Shown one piece after another: positions 24,720 to 33,595 of a stretch of 51,958 bases of DNA. Origin of the DNA: Rickettsiales bacterium (GTDB lineage: Bacteria; Pseudomonadota; Alphaproteobacteria; Methylaequorales; Methylaequoraceae); contig NZFP01000038.1 of assembly GCA_002689325.1 (NCBI GenBank), forward strand, positions 1-51,958. The letters run 5' to 3'. Below the pieces are notes generated by a model that saw only the letters and a program-made list of their open reading frames with translations, was not told where the DNA came from and searched no databases. A program made the position numbers and the translations under genes. How positions within the stretch are numbered: position 1 is the stretch's first letter; each line of letters opens with the position of its first letter.

Positions 24720-26736
24720 TTTTCAATATAGAGAAATCAAAAAAATAGCTTAAAACACTTTTACACTCAGATAAAAGTAACTTTCTATTAATTCTCACTG
24801 CTTTTTCCTCAGCATTAACCATTATGTTATCTAGAAAGTTATTGATTGCATGGGATATTTCTTCATGACAAACTTCATCAATTCTTAAATAATTATTTTC
24901 TTTATTTTTTTTAAAATTTTGAATGCTTTCAAATAACTCAATTTCCTCCCTTTTTTTTAAAAGGGAATGATCAGGCCCATAATTATTTTCCGTATTATCA
25001 ACAATTGAATTAAGTCTTTTAAATGCTTTCATAAAATTTATACCCTTTTTGGTATTTAAAAATTTAGTTAAATTTTTGATTTTACTTAAAATAATATAAG
25101 GGTTAAAGCTTTTTGAATTTAAACAAGATTTTATGACTTCAGCTTTATACCCCTCATCAATAAAAAAAACTTCAATCCTTTTATTCAAAAAACTTATAAT
25201 TAGTTGGAGATCATTAACACTATGAATTTTCTGTTCAATGTTTAATTTTTGACAACAATTAAAAATTTGGAAAAGATCAAGGTCCAATTTATTTTCAGTC
25301 AAAATTTTAATTAGTGAAATTGAAATTCTTCTAATTCCAAAAGGATCTCCTGATCCAGAAATTTTTTTTTTGGACGAAAAGAAGCTAAAAATGCTGTCTG
25401 TTTTTTGAGCTAAAGATAAAACAATAGATAAATCAACTTCTTTTCTAAATAGTGAAATTTTATATTGATCAGAAAAAGCCTCCTGAATATCCTTTGGAAA
25501 TCCAAATTTTTTTGCATAAAACCCGCCAGCTAGGCCTTGCAATGAAGGATATTCCTTTACAACTTCTGAGGTTAAATCAATATTGGAGTAAATTAAATAC
25601 TTACTGAATTTTTCGATTTTATAATCTAGTTTTTCAGCAATAATCTCAGATAATTTTTTAATTCTCAATGATCTTTCGTAAAGATTACCAAGGTTTTCAT
25701 AGTAAATTATTGAAGAAAGACTTTTAAGTCTTTGGTTAGCATCAATTTTAAGATCTTCTTTTATAAAAAATTCAGCATCTGAAAATCTTGCTTTTAAAAC
25801 ATTTAAATTACCTTCAACTAGGTTTTTCTTTTTAGATTTTTCTTTATTAGATATGAAAGCAAAGAAATTACTTAGGTCTCCGTTATTTTTTTTGAAACAA
25901 AAGTTATCTTGTTTTTCAGTTATTATCGTTTCTAGAATAAATTCAGGTATCTTAAAATTTTTATTGTCAAAACTACCAAAAAACACATTAGCATGCTCAA
26001 CAGAGTTTGACACCCTTTCAACTAGTGTATCTTCAAAATTGAATTTAAGATTATTATTTCTACAAAATTCTTCTAAGTCATCTAAGATTTTTTCTTTCCT
26101 CTCTTTAGATTTCAATGTAACATATGATTTTTTTAATTGTTTTTTATAAACCTCAGGGTTAAGGCATTTGATCCTTTTTTTTGAGTAGTGATAGTTACCA
26201 TAAGTAAAAAAATCTGAATTAATACCAGCAAATTGGAAGGATAACTTTTTATTTTCAAATATCCCCAAAATACTCTTTATGGGTCTACTCCATTTTTGGT
26301 TATTATATCCCCATCTCATCGATTTGTTCCATTTTATTGAAGAAAGAATGAGGGGAATTTCTGAATTTAAAATATCTCTTAATTTTTGTTGTTTGATTTT
26401 TTTTTTGTAAAAGTAGTATTCTTTATCCTTTATCTTTTTTTTTATAAGTTTTTTTTCATCATTAATATCATTTGATTTCAAAAAACCCATTAATGCCCTA
26501 TTGTCTGCTTCTGTTGAAGGTCCCCTTATTTCAATGAAATTATCTTTTTCATTTTTTGATATTTTTTTTATGACAATTGCAACCCTCCTTGATGTTGAAA
26601 AGGTTTCAATCGAGGAATAATGAATCTTTTTTTTTGTAAATAATTCTAAAAAAAGTTGATAAAGTTGATTTTCACCAATAATTTGTGCTGAACTTGGTAG
26701 CTCTTCACCATAAATTTCTAACAATAAATCATTCAT
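24709..26736 (-). CDS. glyS: Glycyl-tRNA synthetase beta subunit
   Basis: 675 residues, near the usual 690. [15 protein letters not shown] at the N-terminus is the GlyS signature (normally LLxEIGTEELP), with [67 protein letters not shown] and GDPFGIRRI in the right order. The beta subunit carries tRNA recognition for the alpha2-beta2 glycyl-tRNA synthetase; the alpha subunit gene glyQ sits directly upstream with an 8-nt overlap. The C-terminal anticodon-binding region is AT-drift-rich but complete, including [20 protein letters not shown]. Confidence 0.96.
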   Translation of the reverse strand: MNDLLLEIYGEELPSSAQIIGENQLYQLFLELFTKKKIHYSSIETFSTSRRVAIVIKKISKNEKDNFIEIRGPSTEADNRALMGFLKSNDINDEKKLIKKKIKDKEYYFYKKKIKQQKLRDILNSEIPLILSSIKWNKSMRWGYNNQKWSRPIKSILGIFENKKLSFQFAGINSDFFTYGNYHYSKKRIKCLNPEVYKKQLKKSYVTLKSKERKEKILDDLEEFCRNNNLKFNFEDTLVERVSNSVEHANVFFGSFDNKNFKIPEFILETIITEKQDNFCFKKNNGDLSNFFAFISNKEKSKKKNLVEGNLNVLKARFSDAEFFIKEDLKIDANQRLKSLSSIIYYENLGNLYERSLRIKKLSEIIAEKLDYKIEKFSKYLIYSNIDLTSEVVKEYPSLQGLAGGFYAKKFGFPKDIQEAFSDQYKISLFRKEVDLSIVLSLAQKTDSIFSFFSSKKKISGSGDPFGIRRISISLIKILTENKLDLDLFQIFNCCQKLNIEQKIHSVNDLQLIISFLNKRIEVFFIDEGYKAEVIKSCLNSKSFNPYIILSKIKNLTKFLNTKKGINFMKAFKRLNSIVDNTENNYGPDHSLLKKREEIELFESIQNFKKNKENNYLRIDEVCHEEISHAINNFLDNIMVNAEEKAVRINRKLLLSECKSVLSYFFDFSILKIDD

Positions 26737-27577
26737 TATTTTCTAAAATTAAGTTACAACATTTTTGAACCTGAGACCTTATTTTCAAAATATATGCTTG
26801 TCTCTCTGTTACAGATATTAATCCTCTTGCATCTAGAAGATTAAAGACATGACTGGCTTTAATACAAAGTTCATATGCGGGCAATGGTAAATTATTTTTA
26901 ATTAAATCTTCACACCCTTTGTCAAAAGAAGAGAATGAATCAAATAAAAAATCTTTTTGAGCATGTATAAAGTTATAAGCAGACATTTGCTCTTCATTCT
27001 TTTTAAAAATATCACCATAAGTTATGCCTGAGTCGTCCCATTTGATATCAAATATGTTTTCAACTTTTTGGACGAACATTGCTAATCGTTCTAATCCATA
27101 GGTTAGTTCTAGAGAAACTGGTTTGCAATCTATTCCTCCAACCTGCTGAAAGTAGGTGAATTGACTTATTTCCATACCATTACATTGAATCTCCCAACCA
27201 AGACCAGCAGCACCTAGTGTCGGACTTTCCCAATCATCCTCAATGAACTTTATATCATTTAAATTATGATCTATGCCTACTTTTGATAAACTTTCCAAAT
27301 AAATTTCTTGAGAATCACACGGGTTTGGTTTAATGATCACTTGAAGTTGATAGTAATGTTGTAACCTATTTGGGTTCTTTCCGTACCTTCCATCAGAAGG
27401 TCGCCTACAAGGTTGTACAAAAACAGATTTCCATTCTTTATCTCCTAGACTTTTTAATGCAGTTTGTGGATGAAAAGTTGCTGCTCCCATTTCCATATCA
27501 AAGGATTGAGTTAGCAAACAACCTTTGCTTACCCAAAACTTTTGGAGATTAAAAATTATTTCTTGGAATGATAACAT
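26729..27577 (-). CDS. glyQ: Glycyl-tRNA synthetase alpha subunit
   Basis: I choose ATG 27577 ([20 protein letters not shown]), the usual GlyQ start, over the track's 27619, which adds 14 basic residues. The product is 282 residues. Signatures: [97 protein letters not shown]. It carries the catalytic class II core that activates Gly with ATP. It is divergent from the polyprenyl synthase gene with about 100 nt between, which must hold both promoters. It starts a unit glyQ-glyS-meaB. Confidence 0.97.
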   Translation of the reverse strand: MLSFQEIIFNLQKFWVSKGCLLTQSFDMEMGAATFHPQTALKSLGDKEWKSVFVQPCRRPSDGRYGKNPNRLQHYYQLQVIIKPNPCDSQEIYLESLSKVGIDHNLNDIKFIEDDWESPTLGAAGLGWEIQCNGMEISQFTYFQQVGGIDCKPVSLELTYGLERLAMFVQKVENIFDIKWDDSGITYGDIFKKNEEQMSAYNFIHAQKDFLFDSFSSFDKGCEDLIKNNLPLPAYELCIKASHVFNLLDARGLISVTERQAYILKIRSQVQKCCNLILENNE

Positions 27578-27680
27578 TTTAATTAATAATTTCTTTCTAC
27601 TATAATTTTTTAAAAACACTATATTAAAAAAATAATAACTTTTAAAATGAATGTGAAATTTATAATGAATCTAAAAGTAA
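27578..27680. promoter_or_regulatory. Divergent intergenic region between glyQ and ispB
   Basis: About 103 AT-rich nt separate the two divergent starts, and both genes head apparent transcription units, so promoters for each strand should lie here. TATAGT-like hexamers occur on the minus strand, but no -35/-10 pair stands out. There is no riboswitch or T-box-like fold visible. Confidence 0.3.
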
Positions 27681-28691
27681 ATGAAAATTATCAAACTAAA
27701 AAATTTTAAAGAAAATGATTTTTTTGAAGAATTTTCAAACTGGCTTCAAAAAGATTTAAATCAAGTTAACAAAATTATTCTTGAAATACTAGAAACTGAC
27801 TCATCCCTAATCACAGAACTATCAAACTATATTATTGGAGCTGGTGGAAAAAGAATAAGACCCTTATTAACATTAGCCAGTGCGAGATTATGCCAATATT
27901 CAGGTAATAGACATTTAAACTTAGCATCTGCAATTGAGTTTATTCATACTGCCACACTTTTGCATGATGATGTAGTAGATGGTAGTAAAAAAAGACGAGG
28001 GAAAAAAACTGCTAATTTCATTTGGGGAAATAAGCCTAGTATCTTGGTAGGTGACTTTTTACTAAGCAAGGCTTTTAAGATTTTAATTAATGACGGCTCA
28101 CTCAAATGTATCGATATAGTCTCGAATGTTTCTGAAAAAATTTCTTTTGGAGAAGTTAAGCAATTAATGTCTGTAGGAAACTTAAATATGAGTGAAACAG
28201 ACTATTTGGAAATTATTGGCTACAAAACTGCAGAACTTTTCTCCGCAGCCTGTCAATTAAGTGCTGAAATAAGTGAAATTGAAGAAACAAAGAAAAAATC
28301 TTTAAAGGATTTTGGATATTTTCTGGGTATTTCTTACCAAATTATTGATGATACCCTAGATTATTTTTCTGAAGAAAAAATTTCTGGAAAAGAAGTCGGT
28401 AATGACTTTAAAGAAAATAAGATGACTCTCCCTTTAATCTTAGTGTTTAAAAGAGGAAACAAAAAAGAAAAAAACTTTATTGAACATTTAATTCAAAACA
28501 AAAAATTGAACGATTCAGACCTCGACTGGATTACAGAAAAAATGAAAAAGTACGATGTTTTAAAGGATTGTCTCCAAAAAGCCAGACATTTTTCAATTAT
28601 GGCCAAAGATTCTTTAGGTACATTTATAGATAACAAGGAAAAACAAAAACTTATGAATTTGGCGAATTTTTTAATAAATAGAAAAAGCTAG
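27681..28691 (+). CDS. ispB: Polyprenyl diphosphate synthase (octaprenyl/solanesyl type)
   Basis: 336 residues. GAGGKRIRPLLTLASARL near residue 51, the first Asp-rich motif LLHDDVVDGSKKRRGKKTAN near 93 and the second QIIDDTLDYFSEE near 221 identify a trans-isoprenyl diphosphate synthase. Length and a bulky-poor residue pattern before the first motif fit a long-chain enzyme that builds the ubiquinone side chain. Its neighbours downstream, an ABC1/UbiB protein and a COQ9-like protein, support a ubiquinone role. Product length (C40, C45 or C50) cannot be told from this sequence. Confidence 0.9.
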   Translation: MKIIKLKNFKENDFFEEFSNWLQKDLNQVNKIILEILETDSSLITELSNYIIGAGGKRIRPLLTLASARLCQYSGNRHLNLASAIEFIHTATLLHDDVVDGSKKRRGKKTANFIWGNKPSILVGDFLLSKAFKILINDGSLKCIDIVSNVSEKISFGEVKQLMSVGNLNMSETDYLEIIGYKTAELFSAACQLSAEISEIEETKKKSLKDFGYFLGISYQIIDDTLDYFSEEKISGKEVGNDFKENKMTLPLILVFKRGNKKEKNFIEHLIQNKKLNDSDLDWITEKMKKYDVLKDCLQKARHFSIMAKDSLGTFIDNKEKQKLMNLANFLINRKS

Positions 28692-28693
28692 AT

Positions 28694-28840
28694 ATGGAAT
28701 ACTTTTTGCACAATTATTGTATGCAAAAACTAAAAATACGAGTTAAAGATCACTATATTGCAATTAAAATGATGGAATTTATTGCTAAAAACTACCTTAT
28801 TTTGTCGTTATTTTTGATTTTTCTGCTAATTTTCATTTAA
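28694..28840 (+). CDS. Possible 48-residue ORF with C-terminal membrane helix
   Basis: ATG 28694 lies 2 nt after the ispB stop and opens 48 codons: MEYFLHNYCMQKLKIRVKDH, then a hydrophobic tail (ILSLFLIFLLIFI). It may be coding because the 179-nt gap is unusually long for this window. Against it are no Shine-Dalgarno sequence, an AT-rich composition that easily yields Leu/Ile/Phe runs, and an 8-bp inverted repeat (TTTTTGCA...TGCAAAAA, 28703-28729) inside it that may be a structure at the end of the ispB transcript. No family recognised; weak candidate. Confidence 0.27.
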   Translation: MEYFLHNYCMQKLKIRVKDHYIAIKMMEFIAKNYLILSLFLIFLLIFI

Positions 28841-28870
28841 TATTTTTTTATTTTCATTAATTTATTCATT

Positions 28871-30202
28871 ATGGATGAATTAAATAAATTTTCGAAAAGA
28901 TTTAAAAGGTATGCTGATTTAGGTACTTCAGCAGGATCTCTTGCTATAAATTTCCTTGGATCTAAAATTTTTAATTCAAAAGATGGAAAAAATGCAGAAG
29001 ATTTATCAAGAATTTTAGGGAATCTTAAAGGACCTATAATGAAGATTGCTCAACTATTATCAACAGTTCCAGATCTTCTCCCAGAAGAATATACTAAGGA
29101 ACTTACAAAACTTCAATCAAGTGCCCCTCCTATGGGATGGAATTTTGTTAAAAGAAGAATGAAAAATGAATTAGGTGATGAATGGTTAAATTTCTTTGAC
29201 TCATTTGAAAAGGAACCTTTTGCTGCAGCATCACTTGGCCAAGTTCACAAAGCGTTATTTAACGGAAATGAGGTTGTTTGTAAATTACAGTATCCTGATA
29301 TGTTGTCTATAGTTGAGGCTGATATCGGGCAGTTAAAATTATTATTTTCAATTTATAAAAAAATAGATCCAACTATTGACACATCAGAGATACAGAAAGA
29401 AATTTCATCAAGAGTCCGAGAGGAACTTGATTATTTTTTAGAACAAAAACATATGGAACTTTTTAACTTCATTTTTAAAAAAAATAAAAAGATTCATATC
29501 CCATATGTTTTAAATGAGATTTCTACTAAAAGACTTCTGACTATGAACTATCTTGAAGGAAAAAAGTTACTTGAGTTCAAAAAAGAATCAAAAAATAATA
29601 AAAAAGAGCTAGCCAAAAATATGTTTGTTGCTTGGTATTATCCTTTTTATAAATATGGTGTTATTCATGGTGATCCACACCTAGGAAATTATTCTGCAAA
29701 TAAGAATTATGAGATAAATTTACTTGATTTTGGTTGTATAAGAATTTTTAAGCCATCTTTTGTTGAAGGAGTCATAAATTTATATCATGCAATTATGCAT
29801 AATGATCAGGATTTAGCAGTAAATGCCTATGAAAGCTGGGGCTTCGAAAATATAAATAAAAAATTAATCGAAATACTAAATATTTGGGCAAAATTTTTGT
29901 ATTCTCCACTTCTAGAAAATAAGGTTAGAAAAATGCAAGAAACTAATTCGACAGCTTATGGAGCAGAAGCAGCAAATAAAGTACATCGTGAATTAAAAAA
30001 AATTGGCGGAGTTAAGCCTCCGAGAGAATTTGTTTTTATGGATAGAGCGGCTATCGGCCTTGGTTCAGTTTTTTTACATCTTGATGCAGAGTTAAATTGG
30101 TACAAAATATTTAATGAACTCATTGATGGTTTCACAGTCAAACAAATTAAACAATGTCAAAAAATAGCTTTAAAAACATCTAAATTGGAAGAAAACTACT
30201 AA
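28871..30202 (+). CDS. ABC1/UbiB-family atypical kinase, ubiquinone biosynthesis
   Basis: 443 residues. LKGPIMKIAQLLSTVPDLLPEEY near residue 55 corresponds to the family's KxGQ region (here KIAQ), PFAAASLGQVHKALF near 118 to the Ala-rich nucleotide loop, EVVCKLQYPDM near 138 to the kinase Lys, GVIHGDPHLGNYS near 265 to the catalytic loop and INLLDFGCIR near 285 to the metal-binding DFG. UbiB/COQ8 proteins are ATPases needed for assembly of the ubiquinone biosynthesis complex. The flanking polyprenyl synthase and COQ9-like genes support this. Its 3' end overlaps the COQ9-like gene by 23 nt, tail to tail. Confidence 0.9.
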   Translation: MDELNKFSKRFKRYADLGTSAGSLAINFLGSKIFNSKDGKNAEDLSRILGNLKGPIMKIAQLLSTVPDLLPEEYTKELTKLQSSAPPMGWNFVKRRMKNELGDEWLNFFDSFEKEPFAAASLGQVHKALFNGNEVVCKLQYPDMLSIVEADIGQLKLLFSIYKKIDPTIDTSEIQKEISSRVREELDYFLEQKHMELFNFIFKKNKKIHIPYVLNEISTKRLLTMNYLEGKKLLEFKKESKNNKKELAKNMFVAWYYPFYKYGVIHGDPHLGNYSANKNYEINLLDFGCIRIFKPSFVEGVINLYHAIMHNDQDLAVNAYESWGFENINKKLIEILNIWAKFLYSPLLENKVRKMQETNSTAYGAEAANKVHRELKKIGGVKPPREFVFMDRAAIGLGSVFLHLDAELNWYKIFNELIDGFTVKQIKQCQKIALKTSKLEENY

Positions 30203-30767
30203 CCTTTTGTTGGAAATTTTCAGCTGTAGACAAAAGTTTATCTAATTCAGCCATAGTTTTTGATAAATCTTCAGTATCATCTGACAACCAAGTTTTAAAT
30301 GTAATAGAATAGATAAAAAATAAAAAATTTTTTTTCAAAAAATCAAAAGCATAATTATTATATGAATTTGATAACTCAAGAAAAAAATCCATAGTATTCA
30401 TTACATTTTTAGTAATAATTGAGATCAACAATGGTTTATTTTTAGAAACATCTAATATTTTTACGAGTGAACCTTTAAAACCTTCCATTTCATCAAACCT
30501 CATCATTATTAGTTCAAAAAGAATGTCTTTTTTTGAGGAATCCTTAAAATCATCGATTCTTAATTTTGATTCAATATTTTTGTCAATCATTCTTGAAAAT
30601 TTATCAACAATAGAATTTTTACATTTAAAGAAAACTTTTAGGTCGTTAATTGGAATCTTTTCTTTAGTTGAAAGTTTTTCTAAAGAAAATTCCTCCCACC
30701 CAATGTCATTAATTAGATCAAACCCTTTCTTTATATATTTATTTTCTGTTTCTGTTGAATTATTCAT
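30180..30767 (-). CDS. COQ9-like (TetR-fold) ubiquinone biosynthesis protein
   Basis: 195 residues, all-helical. The N-terminus (KKGFDLINDIGWEEFSLEKLSTKEKI) keeps the TetR helix-turn-helix layout, and the C-terminus TFKTWLSDDTEDLSKTMAELDKLL matches the COQ9/RpsU-type pattern (WLxDDSxDxxKTMAxLDRxL) found in Alphaproteobacteria and mitochondria. COQ9 binds lipids and presents ubiquinone intermediates to the COQ7 hydroxylase. Location next to a UbiB-family gene and ispB supports this over a TetR repressor. It is divergent from the cytochrome c gene, separated by 74 nt containing an (AT)n stretch. Assignment rests on the C-terminal motif and context. Confidence 0.75.
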   Translation of the reverse strand: MNNSTETENKYIKKGFDLINDIGWEEFSLEKLSTKEKIPINDLKVFFKCKNSIVDKFSRMIDKNIESKLRIDDFKDSSKKDILFELIMMRFDEMEGFKGSLVKILDVSKNKPLLISIITKNVMNTMDFFLELSNSYNNYAFDFLKKNFLFFIYSITFKTWLSDDTEDLSKTMAELDKLLSTAENFQQKVSSFLPI

Positions 30768-30841
30768 TGATTTTCAGGTTGTTTTTAAAATATATATATA
30801 TATTCTTTAAGTTGTAAATAAATAAATGGAGTATTAAAAAT
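30768..30841. promoter_or_regulatory. Divergent intergenic region with an (AT)n tract
   Basis: The 74 nt between the COQ9-like gene and cytochrome c contain an alternating ATATATATATATAT run and a GGAG ribosome-binding site (30828-30831) ten nt before the cytochrome c ATG. It presumably holds promoters for both directions; the AT tract offers several -10-like hexamers, none decisive. Confidence 0.35.
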
Positions 30842-31234
30842 ATGATAAATAGATCTTTTATAATCACATTGCTTGGATTTTTCTTAATTTCCTTAAGTGC
30901 AAATGCTGGTGATGCTGAAAAAGGGAAAAAAGTTTTTAAGAAATGTGCAGCTTGTCACAACGTTGCTAGCGGTGCAAAGCACAAGACTGGTCCAAATCTT
31001 TGGAATATTGTTGGGGCTAAAGCCGGGATCCAAGACGGTTATAAATATTCTGATTGGTTAAAGGGCGCTGGCATTGAGTGGAACGATGAGAACTTAGCAG
31101 CTTGGGTTGGTAAAAAAAAAGAAAAAACAGCAAAATTTGGTAAGGATGTAAAGAAAAGCAAGATGATATTTGCTGGTCTTAGAAAAAAAGAACAAGTTGC
31201 AGATCTTATTGCTTATTTAAAGACACTCAAGTAA
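30842..31234 (+). CDS. Class I c-type cytochrome (cytochrome c2/c550-like)
   Basis: 130 residues with a Sec signal peptide (MINRSFIITLLGFFLISLSANAG). The mature ~107-residue part has a single haem site CAACH near residue 37, preceded by KGKKVFKK, then KTGPNLWNIVGAKAG and a late SKMIFAGLRKK, which supplies the axial Met. A final helix DLIAYLKTLK is typical of mitochondrial-type cytochrome c. It carries electrons in the periplasm from the bc1 complex to a terminal oxidase. GGAG lies ten nt before the ATG. It is the first gene of a plus-strand run to 35298. Confidence 0.95.
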   Translation: MINRSFIITLLGFFLISLSANAGDAEKGKKVFKKCAACHNVASGAKHKTGPNLWNIVGAKAGIQDGYKYSDWLKGAGIEWNDENLAAWVGKKKEKTAKFGKDVKKSKMIFAGLRKKEQVADLIAYLKTLK

Positions 31235-31244
31235 CTTTTTATTA

Positions 31245-31757
31245 ATGAAAATTGAAGAAATTGAAAGTTTCATAGGAAAGGTTCCTGATTTTCCCAAACC
31301 TGGTATCCTTTTCTATGACATTTCAACTCTTATTTATAACAATGAAGCTTTTGCCTCCTCATTAGAAAAGTTTGAAGAATTATTTGATGAATATAAGTTT
31401 GATACCATAGCAGCAATAGATGCTAGGGGCTTCATATTTGGATCAGCTTTAGCTCACAAACTTAAACTTGGAATGATTATGATTAGAAAAAAAAATAAAT
31501 TACCAGGAAATAAAATTTCGTTTGAATATGATTTAGAATATGGAAAAGATACTCTTGAGATAAATATAAATGTTAAAAATAAAAAATTCTTACTTATAGA
31601 TGATCTTTTAGCAACAGGTGGAACAGCAGATGCCGCGGTAAAATTAATTGAAAAAGCTGGTGGAAAAGTTTCTTGCTTTGGATCATTGATAGAACTATCT
31701 TTTTTAAATGGGCGCGAAAAACTTTCTGTCCCTGTTCAAACGCTTATTAAGTATTAA
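31245..31757 (+). CDS. apt: Adenine phosphoribosyltransferase
   Basis: 170 residues, the normal Apt length. VPDFPKPGILFYDISTLI near the N-terminus, AAIDARGFIFGSALAHKL near residue 57, RKKNKLPGNKISFEYDLEYG near 81, and the PRPP-binding loop FLLIDDLLATGGTADAAVKLI near 115. It salvages adenine to AMP. It is 10 nt downstream of the cytochrome c stop and 2 nt before the channel gene, so it is cotranscribed with both. Nothing in the protein links it to the membrane cassette; cotranscription may only reflect genome compaction. Confidence 0.95.
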   Translation: MKIEEIESFIGKVPDFPKPGILFYDISTLIYNNEAFASSLEKFEELFDEYKFDTIAAIDARGFIFGSALAHKLKLGMIMIRKKNKLPGNKISFEYDLEYGKDTLEININVKNKKFLLIDDLLATGGTADAAVKLIEKAGGKVSCFGSLIELSFLNGREKLSVPVQTLIKY

Positions 31758-31759
31758 TT

Positions 31760-32470
31760 ATGACAAGAGCACACAAACTTTTTCTAAAGTGGTTACTACA
31801 ATTTAATTTAATTTTTTTTTTCATCTTTTTTGCATTTGACCAAGGCTTAATTTTAAAGATCCTTTCGTCCGACAAAAGCTACATTACAAGCTTAATCTCA
31901 TTAATTTTCATTCTTGTTAGTGGACACTGTGCATTCTTTACGTTTAAGGTTTCAAAAGAACTTAATAAAGCTCATGTTATAAAAAAAAGCCTGCTAAATG
32001 AAAATGTTAAATTAAAAATTATTGATCAAAGCCTTATTCTTACATCGAAAGGCGAGATCGCTGGTGGTATTGTGTGCGATTATTTCAAAGATTTAATTGG
32101 ATTAAAAAAAAGCGGAGCATCCTCTCATGTCCAAATTCTTGATACCTATGTTAAAAAAGCCAATGGGTTTTTTGAGTTTGGGTGGTTTTGTTCAGACATA
32201 ATGCTTAAATTAGGCTTAATAGGTACCGTAATTGGTTTTATAATTATGCTAAGTTCTCTAGCTGATATTACCACTTTTGATGTAACTCTTCTTCAGGGAG
32301 TTCTCACGACAATGGGAAGTGGTATGGGTGTGGCACTTTATACAACTTTATCCGCACTTGTTACAGGGGTTTTAATTGCAATTCAATATTATAATTTAGA
32401 ATCTGGTTGTGAAGAACTTTTTTCTGTACTCAATCAAATTTCAGAAGTAAGTATCGACAAGAGTATGTGA
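31760..32470 (+). CDS. MotA/TolQ/ExbB-like proton channel protein
   Basis: 236 residues with four hydrophobic segments: about 10-30, 38-60, 145-168 and 175-207. The third and fourth read LKLGLIGTVIGFIIMLSSLA and TMGSGMGVALYTTLSALVTGVL, the conserved pore-lining pair of the ExbB/TolQ/MotA family (LGLLGTVxG and ALxTTxxGL). A ~75-residue cytoplasmic loop separates helices 2 and 3, as in the family. These proteins form a ring of five around a dimeric ExbD/TolR/MotB stator and pass H+ or Na+ to drive motion or force. The next gene supplies a matching stator. It is not flanked by tonB, tolA or flagellar genes, so the powered partner is unknown. Confidence 0.82.
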   Translation: MTRAHKLFLKWLLQFNLIFFFIFFAFDQGLILKILSSDKSYITSLISLIFILVSGHCAFFTFKVSKELNKAHVIKKSLLNENVKLKIIDQSLILTSKGEIAGGIVCDYFKDLIGLKKSGASSHVQILDTYVKKANGFFEFGWFCSDIMLKLGLIGTVIGFIIMLSSLADITTFDVTLLQGVLTTMGSGMGVALYTTLSALVTGVLIAIQYYNLESGCEELFSVLNQISEVSIDKSM

Positions 32471-32471
32471 T

Positions 32472-33068
32472 ATGTCTTATTCTGGAAGAAGATTAAGGGC
32501 TGACCCTTTCACAGACTTATTATTCAATGTATTGTTATCTTTTACATTATTAATGTTTCTTGCTATAATTTTTATGAATCCAATTCCCAAAACTGGTGTT
32601 ATTAATCCAAAGGCAGAATATATAATAACAGTAAGTTGGGCTGATAATAATCCTGATGATATTGATACTTATGTTCAAAACCCAACAGGAGGGCTGGTTT
32701 GGTTTAGAGGTAAAGAATCAGAATTTGTTCATTTAGATCGAGATGACAGAGGTTTGCTTAATGACACTATTATGGTAAATGGCGAAAAAATACAAAATCC
32801 CCTTAATCAAGAAGTAGTAACATTACGTGCTGTCGTTCCCGGCGAATATATTGTGAATGTTCATTACTATGCAACAAAAACAAATCAACCTATCGATGTA
32901 AATGTTAAAGTTGAAAAGGTCAACCCTCAGCTTGAAGTGATTTATTATGGAACAATTAATTTAGAAAAAAAAGGTGTAGAAAAAACTGCAACAAGATTTA
33001 ATATAACACAAGACGGAATAGTTAATGTGACAGGTAACTTATTCAAAAAACTAGTACCGGAGAACTAA
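32472..33068 (+). CDS. ExbD-like stator with a periplasmic YfaP/DUF2135-like domain
   Basis: 198 residues. One membrane helix lies at about 16-36 with an Asp at its start: DPFTDLLFNVLLSFTLLMFLAIIF. This matches the single-TM ExbD/TolR layout, where a TM Asp carries the proton. The rest is periplasmic. Residues ~48-135 read EYIITVSWADNNPDDIDTYV, NPTGGLVWFRGK, DDRGLLNDT and VPGEYIVNVHYY, like the DUF2135/YfaP beta-sandwich (SWxxxxxDLDxxVxxPxG, then PGxYxVxVxYY). I see no peptidoglycan-binding OmpA motif, unlike MotB or ZorB. The ATG lies 1 nt after the channel gene's stop. Domain calls are by eye. Confidence 0.7.
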   Translation: MSYSGRRLRADPFTDLLFNVLLSFTLLMFLAIIFMNPIPKTGVINPKAEYIITVSWADNNPDDIDTYVQNPTGGLVWFRGKESEFVHLDRDDRGLLNDTIMVNGEKIQNPLNQEVVTLRAVVPGEYIVNVHYYATKTNQPIDVNVKVEKVNPQLEVIYYGTINLEKKGVEKTATRFNITQDGIVNVTGNLFKKLVPEN

Positions 33069-33073
33069 GTCAA

Positions 33074-33595
33074 ATGAGCACAGAAGTATTTTTTATTATT
33101 ATATGTTATGTTTTTATTGGTTTTTTACTTATATTATTTAACCTAAGAACAACTTATCACTGGATTATAAAATCCTCACTAATAATTATAACTTTAGTTT
33201 TTTATATATTTACCTACAAATCTTTCACCAATTTAGTTGGTTGGCCCACCAGTGCTTCACTTCCAGAAAGGTTTAGGCTTATATCAGCTCAGATATATGA
33301 ACCAAATACATTACTTAATATTGAGGGAGCAATTTACCTTTGGGTAACTAATATGGATGATCTCGCTGGGCTAGGAGTACCAAGATCATTTAAAATAAAT
33401 TACAACAAAGAATTACATGAAAAAATTTCGAAATCATTAGTTAATCTCAAAAATGGCGTACCCCAAATGGGCGAGAATTTGGATGATGAAAAAAAAGGAA
33501 TAATTTCAAGTCTTTTAAAAAAAGAAAAAATTACTACTGTTAGTACAACATTAAACTTTTTTGATATGCCTAACCAACTATTACCTGAAAAATAA
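33074..33595 (+). CDS. Two-TM membrane protein of the ExbB/ExbD-like cassette, unknown family
   Basis: 173 residues. Two hydrophobic helices at about 4-23 and 31-50 (VFFIIICYVFIGFLLILF and IIKSSLIIITLVFYIFTY) are followed by a ~120-residue soluble part with GWPTSASLPERFRLISAQIYEPN and GAIYLWVTNMDDLAG. With both ends on the same side, the soluble region and the N-terminus would share a compartment. I recognise no family. It starts 5 nt after the ExbD-like stop and its own stop overlaps the lipoprotein ATG by 1 nt (TAATG), so its synthesis looks coupled to both. It may be an accessory part or the force-receiving partner of the channel. Confidence 0.65.
   Translation: MSTEVFFIIICYVFIGFLLILFNLRTTYHWIIKSSLIIITLVFYIFTYKSFTNLVGWPTSASLPERFRLISAQIYEPNTLLNIEGAIYLWVTNMDDLAGLGVPRSFKINYNKELHEKISKSLVNLKNGVPQMGENLDDEKKGIISSLLKKEKITTVSTTLNFFDMPNQLLPEK

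Noticed and set aside
28703-28729. Inverted repeat TTTTTGCA/TGCAAAAA after ispB as a terminator
   Set aside because: The stem is AT-rich and no T tract follows on the plus strand; it could as easily be a chance match in AT-rich DNA.
30180-30767. TetR-family repressor
   Set aside because: The helix-turn-helix region is weak while the C-terminal WLSDDTEDLSKTMAELDKLL motif and UbiB/ispB context fit the COQ9-like family.
30786-30806. Alternating AT run before cytochrome c as a functional repeat
   Set aside because: A short dinucleotide run of this kind is expected in a ~30% GC intergenic region; no repeat units elsewhere match it.
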